29,345 nt of DNA from CAZAGO01 sp964485045 (GTDB lineage: Archaea > Nanobdellota > Nanobdellia > Pacearchaeales > GW2011-AR1), in assembly GCA_964485045.1 (NCBI GenBank), contig CAZAGO010000007.1, positions 1 to 29,345 of the forward strand. Direction: 5' to 3'. Each line of letters opens with the position of its first letter. Positions within the stretch are counted from its first letter, which is position 1. Of this stretch, positions 15,021-22,151 are shown one piece after another. The translations under genes and the position numbers were made by a program. The notes beneath the pieces were generated by a model. That model saw only the letters and a list, made by a program, of their open reading frames with translations. It had not been told where the DNA came from and did no database searches.

Positions 15021-15844
15021 ATGGCTTTAAAGAAACCTTATATAAAAAAAGAAAAGGAAATTGCAGGATTTACTGTATGGATGGTTGATGGGAGTTATAT
15101 AAGGAAAAATATCGACGAAGAATTTACTAATTTTGGACAGAATTATCGTTTTAAATTTATTCCTAAAAAAGAATTTTGGATAGATAAAGAGCATTCCAAA
15201 AGAGAGGGAGAAAAAGAATTTTATATCAATACTATGATGGCAATGGATAATTTTCTTTCAAATGGAATAAGTCATAAAAAAGCAGTAGAGATCGCTTGTA
15301 TTTTAGAAAAAGCAGAACGTTCAAAATCAAAATATTTTAAGAGATTCTTTAAATCAAAATCAAAAAAAGAAGAGATAAATAAAATTCATCTCCGTTTGTT
15401 AAAAAATTATAGTAAGAATAATATTAAAGTATGGATTGTAGACGGAGAGCTTGTAAGAGGTCTTTACTTTATAGATTTCACTCAAGGAGGACATGATAAA
15501 GTTTACAAATTTGTTCCTAAAAATGAAGTATGGATCGATGATGATGTAAGTCAAAAAGAAAGAAAATTTATTTTACTTCATGAAATACATGAGAGGAATC
15601 TTATGAAAAAAGGAATGAAGTATGATATGGCTCATCATTATTCAAGTATTATAGAGAATTATGCAAGACATAATCGTAGGAAAGTTGATAAGTTTCTTCG
15701 GAAGGAATTACAAAAANNNNNNNNNNNNNNNNNNNNNNNNNNNNNNNNNNNNNNNNNNNNNNNNNNNNNNNNNNNNNNNNNNNNNNNNNNNNNNNNNNNN
15801 NNNNNNNNNNNNNNNNTCTTCGGAAGGAATTACAAAAATATTGA
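15021..15844 (+). CDS. Two-copy protein with a zincin-like HExxH second copy
   Basis: The same domain occurs twice. Copy 1 (about residues 15-100): VWMVDGSYIRKNI, FIPKKEFWIDKE, then a helix without metal ligands (FYINTMMAMDNF). Copy 2 (about 137-225): VWIVDGELVRGLY, FVPKNEVWIDDD, ILLHEIHERNLM and DMAHHYSSIIE; the HEIHE motif and later histidine look like a zinc-protease-type site. Coordinates include a false 100-N gap: the same 22 bases (15695-15716 and 15817-15838) flank it. Collapsed, the protein ends ...RKELQKY at the TGA 15842-15844, about 233 residues. An in-frame GTG at 15018 is an alternative start; a 4-codon GTG frame preceded by GAGG ends in TGATG over this ATG. Function unknown. Confidence 0.7.
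15717..15816. other. False scaffold gap of 100 N (overlapping contig ends)
   Basis: The 22 bases before the gap (15695-15716) are repeated exactly after it (15817-15838), beginning TCTTCGGAAGGAATTAC. The two contigs therefore overlap and no sequence is missing. Confidence 0.93.
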
Positions 15845-15911
15845 AAAAGAAAAAGTTTAAATATGGTGCCTTATTTCAATCCCAATTAATTAGCATTAAA
15901 TTTGCAATATC

Positions 15912-17087
15912 ATGGCTAGAAGACAAACAATAAGGCAAGAACTTGTATCGGATGAAGAGCCTCCTTCGGCAAACAACTCACCGACATTTTCATATATTCT
16001 TAAATCAAATTCTCTTCCAGAGTGGAAAAAGATTCTTAGAAAGAGTGTTTCTTCTCCAGAGGAACTTTCCCTTTTATTTGGACTTGAATTTGATCAAATG
16101 AAAGAAATATGTGAAAAATACCCTGCAATGATTAATCCTTATTATCTTTCTCTTATAAAAGAAAAGGATGATCCTATTTACAAGCAATCTATTCCTTCAA
16201 TGCAAGAACTTAGAGATTTTTGTGGAGAAGAAGATCCTCTTCATGAAGAACCAGAACACCAGGTTAGAAAGAACGTTCCAGGTCTTGTAACTCATAGATA
16301 TCCTGATAGAGTTTTATTTAGGGTCTCAAACAAGTGCGCGATGTACTGTAGATTCTGTACGAGAAAAAGGAAAGTTGGAGATCTCTCTAAACAGCCTACA
16401 TGGGCAGAAATACAAAAAGCTATTGCTTATATAAAAAATCACGAAGAAATAAGGGATGTTTTATTTTCTGGAGGAGATCCTTTAATGCTAGATGATATTC
16501 TTTTAGATAAAATAATCGGTTCTGTTTACAATATTTTGAAAGATAGAAAGAATTCAATGATAAGAATTGGTACAAGGATTCCGTGTGTTCTTCCTCAGAG
16601 AATAACTCCTGAACTTTGTGATGTTCTTAAAAAGTACCAGCCAATATACATAAACACTCATTTTAATCATCCGAGTGAGATTACAGAGCAGAGCAGAAAG
16701 GCTTGCGGAATGCTTGCAGATGCAGGTATTCCTCTTGGATGCCAAACCGTTTTACTTAAAGGAGTTAATGATAATCCTGAAACTATGAAAGAGCTTATGC
16801 AGGGGCTTGTAAATATGAGGGTCAAGCCTTATTACATCTATCAAGCAGATCCAGTAAAAGGAACAAATCATTTTAGAACGAGAGTTGAAAAAGGATTAGA
16901 AATTTATGAATCTATAAGAGGGCATACATCTGGTTTGTGTGTACCTTCTTTTGTAATAGATGCTCCTGGCGGAGGAGGAAAAATACCTATTCTTCCGGAC
17001 TATCTTCAAGGAATAACTGATGAAGGCGTTCTTTTAAAAAATTATGAAGGAAAATTATTCTTTTATCCTCAAGTAAAGAAAGAATAA
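15912..17087 (+). CDS. kamA: KamA-family radical SAM protein (lysine 2,3-aminomutase type)
   Basis: 391 residues. The radical-SAM cluster motif is Cys142-x3-Cys146-x2-Cys149 in KCAMYCRFCTRKRKVG; the SAM-binding LFSGGDPLML follows, then RIGTRIPCVLPQRI and the C-terminal DAPGGGGKIP carrying the lysine that binds pyridoxal phosphate. In known enzymes this converts L-lysine to L-beta-lysine; in some archaea beta-lysine is acetylated to an osmolyte, but no acetyltransferase is next to it here. A related specificity (glutamate or ornithine) cannot be excluded. It follows the zincin-like gene after a TTTAAATA box at 15856-15863. Confidence 0.9.
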   Translation: MARRQTIRQELVSDEEPPSANNSPTFSYILKSNSLPEWKKILRKSVSSPEELSLLFGLEFDQMKEICEKYPAMINPYYLSLIKEKDDPIYKQSIPSMQELRDFCGEEDPLHEEPEHQVRKNVPGLVTHRYPDRVLFRVSNKCAMYCRFCTRKRKVGDLSKQPTWAEIQKAIAYIKNHEEIRDVLFSGGDPLMLDDILLDKIIGSVYNILKDRKNSMIRIGTRIPCVLPQRITPELCDVLKKYQPIYINTHFNHPSEITEQSRKACGMLADAGIPLGCQTVLLKGVNDNPETMKELMQGLVNMRVKPYYIYQADPVKGTNHFRTRVEKGLEIYESIRGHTSGLCVPSFVIDAPGGGGKIPILPDYLQGITDEGVLLKNYEGKLFFYPQVKKE

Positions 17088-17096
17088 ATATAATTA

Positions 17097-17801
17097 TTAT
17101 TTTTTACTCAACCACTTTTTTCTTTCTTCTTCAGGAAACTTTTCTATTGAATATCTAAGCATAACACGAGGCATTGTTTTATATCTCTGCATTAAGAATA
17201 GTTCAAGCACTTCTTTATTTCTTTTTCCAACTTCTCTTAACATCCAACCTACAGCCTTGTGAATTAGATCGTGTTCGTCATTGAGTAAGATTTCAGAGAT
17301 GGCTAGTGTTTCTCCAAACATCCTTTTTTTTATAAAAGGGTATGTAGAGACTATGGCAATTCTTCTTTCCCAAAGATTTCTGGATTCAGCAAGATTTTTG
17401 AGTATTTCAGTTCCTTCTCTTTGTAGAAAATCTCCCATAATTAAAGGGGCACTTAAATCGACTAAGTCCCAATTGTTTATGTTTCTAGTATTTTTTAAAT
17501 AAAATTCAAATATTTTTCTTCTTTCTAACAAGTCTTTCTTTGCTTTCTTATATTTTTCAATTAAAATTAAAAGAGCAATTAATCTGTGCTCGTGAATTTT
17601 GCTATTTAACAGTTCTTGAATTTCTTTAAAATCCAAATGAATATACTTTTTTGATATTTTTCTCTGAACAGGTACTTTTATTCCAAGAAACACATCTCCC
17701 TCAGCATATTCTCCTTTGCCCGTTTTAAAAAATTTCTGAAGTATTTTAGCTTGCTCTGGATTTTTTAATTCCTGTAATTCTTTTATAAGGATTTCAAGCA
17801 T
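17097..17801 (-). CDS. AlkD-like DNA alkylation repair protein
   Basis: 234 residues built of HEAT-like helical repeats. Signature segments: VPVQRKISKKY near the N-terminus, NINNWDLVDLSAPLIMGDF (the Asp of this motif is catalytic in AlkD), LWERRIAIVSTYPFI (conserved Trp-Arg), and DLIHKAVGWMLREVGKR. Members excise bulky or positively charged alkylated bases. The stop is 9 bp from kamA's stop in convergent orientation. Confidence 0.9.
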   Translation of the reverse strand: MLEILIKELQELKNPEQAKILQKFFKTGKGEYAEGDVFLGIKVPVQRKISKKYIHLDFKEIQELLNSKIHEHRLIALLILIEKYKKAKKDLLERRKIFEFYLKNTRNINNWDLVDLSAPLIMGDFLQREGTEILKNLAESRNLWERRIAIVSTYPFIKKRMFGETLAISEILLNDEHDLIHKAVGWMLREVGKRNKEVLELFLMQRYKTMPRVMLRYSIEKFPEEERKKWLSKK

Positions 17802-17839
17802 ACTTATCTTTTAAATAAATAGAATTATAAACTTACCTC

Positions 17840-18418
17840 TTAATGTCCAGTTCCAGAACCTTTTGAATGCTCTTTTTTATTCTGAATAGGTCTTTTTTGA
17901 GAAGTTTCATGCTTTTTTTCTTTTGCTTTTGTCTTTTGATATTTTTCTTCTGCTTCTATTGTAGTCTTCTTTTTTTCTTTTTCTTCTTCTGCTTTTTCTT
18001 CAGTTTTTATTTCTTCATCTTTTTTAGATTCGCTCTTTTCTTTTTCTTCTTTCTTTTTCTTCTTTCCTACTTCTTCAGACTCTTTATTCTTTCTATTTTC
18101 TCTTTCCTTTTGGAATGCAATCTTCTTTGAAAGTTCATAAGCTTCAACTCTAACAATATCTCCTTCTTTTATTGCTTTAACTTTTATTTTATGAGGAGGG
18201 GTTTGGATTCCTCTTCTCCAAATCATTTGGTTTAGATATTTATCTAATCTTATTTTATTCAAATCTCTATCTCTTATTTGCATATGTTTTACAAGAAATT
18301 CTTTTATAGTCCTTATAGCTTTTTTCGCTCTCTTGTATCTTGGAACTACCATTACTTTATTTCTAAGAGGAATAGTATATTCTCTTTCAATACCCGCGAT
18401 AGATTTTTTTTCAGTCAT
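17840..18418 (-). CDS. rpl31e: Ribosomal protein L31e with a long charged C-terminal tail
   Basis: 192 residues, of which only the first about 97 are L31e: REYTIPLRNKVMVVPRYKRA, KKAIRTIKEFLVKHMQIRD, KYLNQMIWRRGIQTPPHKIK. The remaining about 95 residues are a low-complexity Lys/Glu tail ending in KGSGTGH. L31e lies near the peptide exit of the large subunit. The tail doubles the normal size (80-100 residues) and would project from the ribosome. Last gene of the S19e-L39e-L31e cluster, 4 nt after rpl39e. The frame is continuous, so the tail is not an obvious frameshift. Confidence 0.9.
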   Translation of the reverse strand: MTEKKSIAGIEREYTIPLRNKVMVVPRYKRAKKAIRTIKEFLVKHMQIRDRDLNKIRLDKYLNQMIWRRGIQTPPHKIKVKAIKEGDIVRVEAYELSKKIAFQKERENRKNKESEEVGKKKKKEEKEKSESKKDEEIKTEEKAEEEKEKKKTTIEAEEKYQKTKAKEKKHETSQKRPIQNKKEHSKGSGTGH

Positions 18419-18422
18419 TTTT

Positions 18423-18626
18423 CTAGCCCATATGCGATTTTCTTTGCTTTCTAGGTTTAATATGAAGCTTAGTTCTTCTCCAAGATCTTCTTATTCTAGT
18501 TGTTACAGAAGGATGAATTCTTTTTCCCTTTCCATATTTCTTTAAAACAACCCATATTGGAGCCCATTTAGTTTGTCTTCCTTTGACTGCAAGCTTTGAT
18601 TTTTTTTCTGAATTTTTTATTCCCAT
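18423..18626 (-). CDS. rpl39e: Ribosomal protein L39e
   Basis: 67 residues from the ATG at 18626: MGIKNSEKKSKLAVKGRQ, then TKWAPIWVVLKK and RRSWRRTKLHIKP, the standard L39e pattern. A longer frame beginning at 18656 would overlap the upstream gene; the 18626 start is 1 nt after that gene's TAA and gives the usual MG(I/K)..S N-terminus. A C-terminal extension (KPRKQRKSHMG) makes it longer than the typical 51 residues. Lines the peptide exit tunnel. Confidence 0.92.
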   Translation of the reverse strand: MGIKNSEKKSKLAVKGRQTKWAPIWVVLKKYGKGKRIHPSVTTRIRRSWRRTKLHIKPRKQRKSHMG

Positions 18627-18627
18627 T

Positions 18628-18912
18628 TTATAGTTGTGGTAGTAATTTTTCTCCAACCAGTATTTCTAAATTAAGTTTAGTGTGATTTATTGCAGAATCT
18701 TCTCCTATAATAATAATTCTAGGAGATTGTTTTCTCTTTGAAATATATGCATATAATTCTACATCTCCAAAAATTCCATTAGGATAAGAAAGTATAATTT
18801 CATTTTCGTTTTCCTCATTAGTTTTTGCTCTCTTCATTCCATAGATATTTAATAATTGCCTGTATAGTTCAATATTTTTCTCCTCAGGCAATGTAAATGT
18901 CATACTATTCAT
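18628..18912 (-). CDS. Unknown protein between rps19e and rpl39e
   Basis: 94 residues starting MNSMTFTLPEEKNIELYRQL, with a beta-rich second half (GDVELYAYISKRK, RIIIIGEDSA). Starts with an ATGA overlap on rps19e and ends 1 nt before rpl39e, so it is co-translated with ribosomal proteins. In many archaea this position holds the PDCD5-like DNA-binding protein, but this sequence lacks its basic helical pattern. No family recognised. Confidence 0.65.
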   Translation of the reverse strand: MNSMTFTLPEEKNIELYRQLLNIYGMKRAKTNEENENEIILSYPNGIFGDVELYAYISKRKQSPRIIIIGEDSAINHTKLNLEILVGEKLLPQL

Positions 18913-19340
18913 TTTATTGACTCCATAAAATTTTTTCCTTTTGCAGTTAATTTTCTTCCTGGTTTTTTATTTCTTACACCTTTGACTATTTTAGACATTT
19001 CAGTAAAGCCTGCTTTATCAGATTGTTGAAGAATAGTTCTTATTATCTTTCCTCCAGCTCTTACAAACTTTTCTGGTCTTTGTCCTCTATTCTTCTTGCT
19101 TCCATACCTCGTTCTTAATCTATTAACTCCTAAAAGATTTTTTTTGTATATTTGTCTTAGAATGCTTGCAGCTCTTTTGTGCCAAAAATCTAAATCATCT
19201 ATTGGTCTTTCTTTTGAAGGACTAGACTTTACAAACTGAACCCATTCTGGAGCTTCAAATTCTGGAATTCCCTTTAAAGCTTCAGCTAGTTTTAAGTTAT
19301 ATTCTTGAGATGGTAAATCGTATACTGGATTTTTTTCCAT
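18909..19340 (-). CDS. rps19e: Ribosomal protein S19e
   Basis: 143 residues. Recognised from KGIPEFEAPEWVQFVKSSPS, the central DFWHKRAASILRQIYKKNLLG and LRTRYGSKKNRGQRPEKF, and the C-terminal helix (GGKIIRTILQQSDKAGF). Small-subunit protein needed for head maturation in eukaryotes and present in archaea. First gene of the ribosomal cluster; a leader of about 54 nt with two small hairpins precedes it, unlike the leaderless genes elsewhere in the window. Confidence 0.94.
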   Translation of the reverse strand: MEKNPVYDLPSQEYNLKLAEALKGIPEFEAPEWVQFVKSSPSKERPIDDLDFWHKRAASILRQIYKKNLLGVNRLRTRYGSKKNRGQRPEKFVRAGGKIIRTILQQSDKAGFTEMSKIVKGVRNKKPGRKLTAKGKNFMESIK

Positions 19341-19394
19341 TTTTATATTTTAACGGCACTCTTTACAGAGTTAGAATGGCTTGAGCCAATTACC
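19341..19394 (-). promoter_or_regulatory. Structured 5' leader of rps19e
   Basis: A minus-strand TATA box (TTTATAAA, 19417-19424) predicts transcription from about 19394. The leader holds two short hairpins: TGGC-TCAA-GCCA (19377-19388) and ACTCT-GTAA-AGAGT (19358-19371), just before the ATG. It may be a processing or regulatory element; no known motif. Confidence 0.35.
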
Positions 19395-19425
19395 TACTTT
19401 TAATCAAGAAACAGGGTTTATAAAG

Positions 19426-19680
19426 CTATCTCGTAGGCCTTCTCCATTTTCTGAGATTAATTGTAAATCCAACAACTTTGGAGGTATAATTTTCTCCAAG
19501 TTTTTCAAGAATATTTTTTGAGTACTCTTCTGTTTTATCTTTTCCTCCTTTTCCTTCTGGACGAGCTGATTTAAGGACGTAAATCTTGATACTTTTATTA
19601 GTCTTAAAACAATTTTCAAGACTAGAAATAAATTCTTTAGTTAATCCATTTTTTCCTATTTGAAATTGAACTAATGACAT
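19426..19680 (-). CDS. CRM-domain (YhbY-like) RNA-binding protein
   Basis: 84 residues: VQFQIGKNGLTKEFISSLE, with the IGKNG loop of the CRM fold, then IKIYVLKSARPEGKGGKD, a central helix and VVGFTINLRKWRRPTR, the C-terminal strand and basic tail. The single-domain form is linked to large-subunit biogenesis in bacteria and archaea. Starts 3 nt after the ATP-grasp gene and lies just upstream of the rps19e cluster. Confidence 0.85.
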   Translation of the reverse strand: MSLVQFQIGKNGLTKEFISSLENCFKTNKSIKIYVLKSARPEGKGGKDKTEEYSKNILEKLGENYTSKVVGFTINLRKWRRPTR

Positions 19681-19683
19681 TTT

Positions 19684-20661
19684 TTAATGAACCCCTTCTA
19701 TGATTTTAGAAATCATTTCTTTATAATTCATTCCTTCTTTTTTGCATGCCGCAACAAAACCACTATCGGGAGAGATACATGGATTAGAATTTATTTCTAA
19801 AACATAAGGTTGTCCTTTTTTATTCACTCTAAAATCAACCCTAGCATATCCATTCAATTCAAAATGATTCCAGGTTTTTTCTGATATTTCTTTTAGCGAT
19901 TTTAATAAATCTTTATCTTTTTTTTCAAAATTAAAACTTCTTACTGTATTTTTATATTCAAAACTATCTTCCTCCCACTTTGCTTTGTAGTCTATTATCT
20001 TAAATTTTCCCTTAGGATAATTCAAAAAAGTCATTTCTGCAGGAGGTAAAACTTTTACTTTAGATTTTTGTTCTAAAATAGAAACATTAAATTCTCTTCC
20101 ATCTATAAATTCTTCAGCAAAATAGGATTCAATATTTTTTCTTTTTCTTAAAGATTCATTCAATTTTGCAATATCGCTTGCTTGAAATACAGAAGAATCA
20201 TCTATATCTTCTGAAGCGTGTTCCCATAAATGTTTTATTATAATGTATTTTTTTCCGAATATTGATTTTTTATTTGAAAGCTCTTTTAAAGAGGCCCATT
20301 GAGGGGTTAATATCCCTGCACTATGGAGTATCTTTTTTGTCGTTACTTTACTAGCAGTCTTATACATTGCTTCCGTTTGGCATCCGGTATATGGAATGCC
20401 CATAGAATCCAATATGGCTGGAGCAAAATATGCAAGTGAGTCTTTTCCTTCAATAGATTCAACTAAATTAAAAACAAATTCAGGCCTAGCTCTCTTTATT
20501 TTTTCCATAGTTTCTTTTAGATTAAATGAAAATGGAACTACACTTACTTTAAATTTTAATTCTTCAAGAGCTTTTTTTATTGCTTTAGTTTCATCTAAAT
20601 TATCAACTTCATCCTTACTAGGAGAGCTTCCAAGGTAGTTATTTAATATGACACAATTCAT
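19684..20661 (-). CDS. ATP-grasp ligase, D-alanine-D-alanine ligase-like
   Basis: 325 residues with the D-Ala-D-Ala ligase layout: an N-terminal domain (FVFNLVESIEGKDSLAYFAP, SMGIPYTGCQTEAMYKTASK), the ATP-binding lysine strand (KYIIIKHLWEHASEDIDD), FAEEFIDGREFNVSIL, and the C-terminal metal site GYARVDFRVNKKGQPYVLEI with NSNPCISPDSGFV. Forms an amide or ester-type bond using ATP. Archaea lack normal peptidoglycan, so the substrate is uncertain; close relatives act in pseudomurein or small-peptide synthesis. Overlaps the NFACT-R gene by 4 nt (ATGA). Confidence 0.8.
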   Translation of the reverse strand: MNCVILNNYLGSSPSKDEVDNLDETKAIKKALEELKFKVSVVPFSFNLKETMEKIKRARPEFVFNLVESIEGKDSLAYFAPAILDSMGIPYTGCQTEAMYKTASKVTTKKILHSAGILTPQWASLKELSNKKSIFGKKYIIIKHLWEHASEDIDDSSVFQASDIAKLNESLRKRKNIESYFAEEFIDGREFNVSILEQKSKVKVLPPAEMTFLNYPKGKFKIIDYKAKWEEDSFEYKNTVRSFNFEKKDKDLLKSLKEISEKTWNHFELNGYARVDFRVNKKGQPYVLEINSNPCISPDSGFVAACKKEGMNYKEMISKIIEGVH

Positions 20662-21029
20662 TTTTCAAATCTTTCAATTAATTCTTTTTTTATTTTTAAT
20701 TTCATGCTTTTTTTAACTCCAAATGTTCCTTTATCCATATCTTTCTTTTTATAAATATCCTTTCCTTTAAAATGGTTGACTATGACATCTAATTTATTGT
20801 CTCTGTAATTTTGGCTATATTTAGCACATATTACTGCAGCTTCTTTTATATCTCCTGGTTTTGGTTTTCCTTTTATATTTACAAAAGGGCTTCCAGGAGC
20901 TTCTGTATGAAAGACTTCTTCATCTGGTAATACTTGCGCAATTAATTCTTCATTATTTTCCGCATTTTTTCCAGAAAGAATTAGTGTTCCTTTTTTTGAG
21001 ATAAACTCTCTAAATTTAGCCATAAACAT
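20658..21029 (-). CDS. Stand-alone NFACT-R (DUF814) domain protein
   Basis: 123 residues: KFREFISKKGTLILSGKNAE, NNEELIAQVLP, then EEVFHTEAPGSPFVNIKG, which matches the NFACT-R signature (G.lilsGKnA..Ne.l and ..H...pGS...), and a C-terminal KGTFGVKKSMKLKIKK. In full NFACT/RqcH proteins this domain helps recruit the factor to stalled 60S/50S subunits; here only the R module is present. The usual pGSH is pGSP. MAKF at 21023 is an alternative start. First gene of the operon with the ATP-grasp and CRM genes. Confidence 0.8.
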   Translation of the reverse strand: MFMAKFREFISKKGTLILSGKNAENNEELIAQVLPDEEVFHTEAPGSPFVNIKGKPKPGDIKEAAVICAKYSQNYRDNKLDVIVNHFKGKDIYKKKDMDKGTFGVKKSMKLKIKKELIERFEK

Positions 21030-21130
21030 AAGAATAAATAGAGGTTTTTATTTGTTATGATTAAATTATTTTCAAGAATATAAATCTATATAAATTCTAA
21101 TCAATTATTTTTCAATCTAACAATTAGAAG

Positions 21131-21712
21131 ATGAATAATCTTGAAGAAAACCTTGGATTAAATTGTGTAGCTTTGTATAAAGTTGCAAAACTTAAAGGGA
21201 AATCTTTACCTGATGAAAGAGTTCACATTTATCTTGCAGGATTAATAGACAGGTTTGAAAAACCTTCTCTTGAAATGTCTAAATTTGTAGTGGGTTCTAT
21301 AGATGAATTAAACAAAGTAGTTATTGCTAATCAAGGAAGTTTTCAACCAAACGCAATTCCTTATTTGGTTTCAAAATATTCAGGAGATTATTCTACAAAT
21401 TATAGCGCTCATATTTCAGATATTTTCAATGTTTCTTTTCCTTCTGCTTGTTACAGTTTAGCTCAGTACTATGGGGCTAAGATGGGAAAGAAAGAAGAAT
21501 CCCTAATATTTGGATTACTAGCTTTAAATCCTGAAAAATATATATCTCTTTTATCTTCTTATTATTCTCTTCTTAAAGAAGATGATTTTGAAATCACTGA
21601 TGAAGATTTTCAATCTTTTAAAAAAGATCTTGAAAATAAATTCATACCTCCAAAAATAACCCTTACAGGAAAAAAGGTAAAAAAGAATCCAGAAGTTAAA
21701 TTCTTGATTTGA
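21131..21712 (+). CDS. Hypothetical protein
   Basis: 193 residues, soluble, mostly helical (FQPNAIPYLVSKYSGDYSTN; ACYSLAQYYGAKMGKKEESL; KYISLLSSYYSLLKEDDFEI) with a basic C-terminus. No recognised family or catalytic motif. A TATAAA at 21088-21094 predicts a leader of about 15 nt. It stands alone between two minus-strand operons. Confidence 0.6.
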   Translation: MNNLEENLGLNCVALYKVAKLKGKSLPDERVHIYLAGLIDRFEKPSLEMSKFVVGSIDELNKVVIANQGSFQPNAIPYLVSKYSGDYSTNYSAHISDIFNVSFPSACYSLAQYYGAKMGKKEESLIFGLLALNPEKYISLLSSYYSLLKEDDFEITDEDFQSFKKDLENKFIPPKITLTGKKVKKNPEVKFLI

Positions 21713-21716
21713 ATAT

Positions 21717-22151
21717 TTATTTTTTTAAAGAATCATTAACAATCTTTAAACAGGCTTTCTGATTTTCCCATGTTAAATTTTTTATTGCCTCTTTAAAGTT
21801 CATCCACTTATAATCGGAATGTTCAATTTTATCCAATTTTATTTTTTTAGAATATTCAACTTCTGCAGAATATAATTGATAATTTTGGCCATCAAATCCT
21901 TTTCTATCTCTATATTTTTTATTATATTTATAAAAACCTTTTTCAGAAAAAGAATTTATTTTAATTGGAACTAATCCCGTTTCCTCTTTTAACTCTCTTT
22001 TCAAAGCGAATCTTTTTAGTTCAAAAAAGTTAATTCCTCCTTTTGGAAATTCCCATCCTTTCCAATGCAGTTTTCTTTTCAAAATAAGATATTTTATCTC
22101 TTTTCCAACTAGGGCATAAGTTACAATAAATAAAGCTCTGCGTATTTTCAT
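21717..22151 (-). CDS. Nudix hydrolase (diadenosine-polyphosphate type)
   Basis: 144 residues from the ATG at 22151 (a TTG two codons earlier is unnecessary). The Nudix box, G-x5-E-x7-R-E-x2-E-E-x-G, is complete: GGINFFELKRFALKREL then KEETGL. WEFPKGG precedes it, as in Ap4A-type hydrolases. Cleaves a nucleoside diphosphate linked to another moiety. It starts with an ATGA overlap on the RuBisCO gene, with GGAG just before, so the two are translationally coupled; a role on nucleotides feeding the RuBisCO pathway is inference. Confidence 0.88.
   Translation of the reverse strand: MKIRRALFIVTYALVGKEIKYLILKRKLHWKGWEFPKGGINFFELKRFALKRELKEETGLVPIKINSFSEKGFYKYNKKYRDRKGFDGQNYQLYSAEVEYSKKIKLDKIEHSDYKWMNFKEAIKNLTWENQKACLKIVNDSLKK

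Noticed and set aside
17867..18130. Phe-rich plus-strand frame
   Set aside because: Antisense shadow of the Lys/Glu-rich L31e tail.
19404..19619. Minus-strand frame overlapping the CRM gene
   Set aside because: It is in another frame, without recognisable domain, whereas the CRM frame has the full fold signature.
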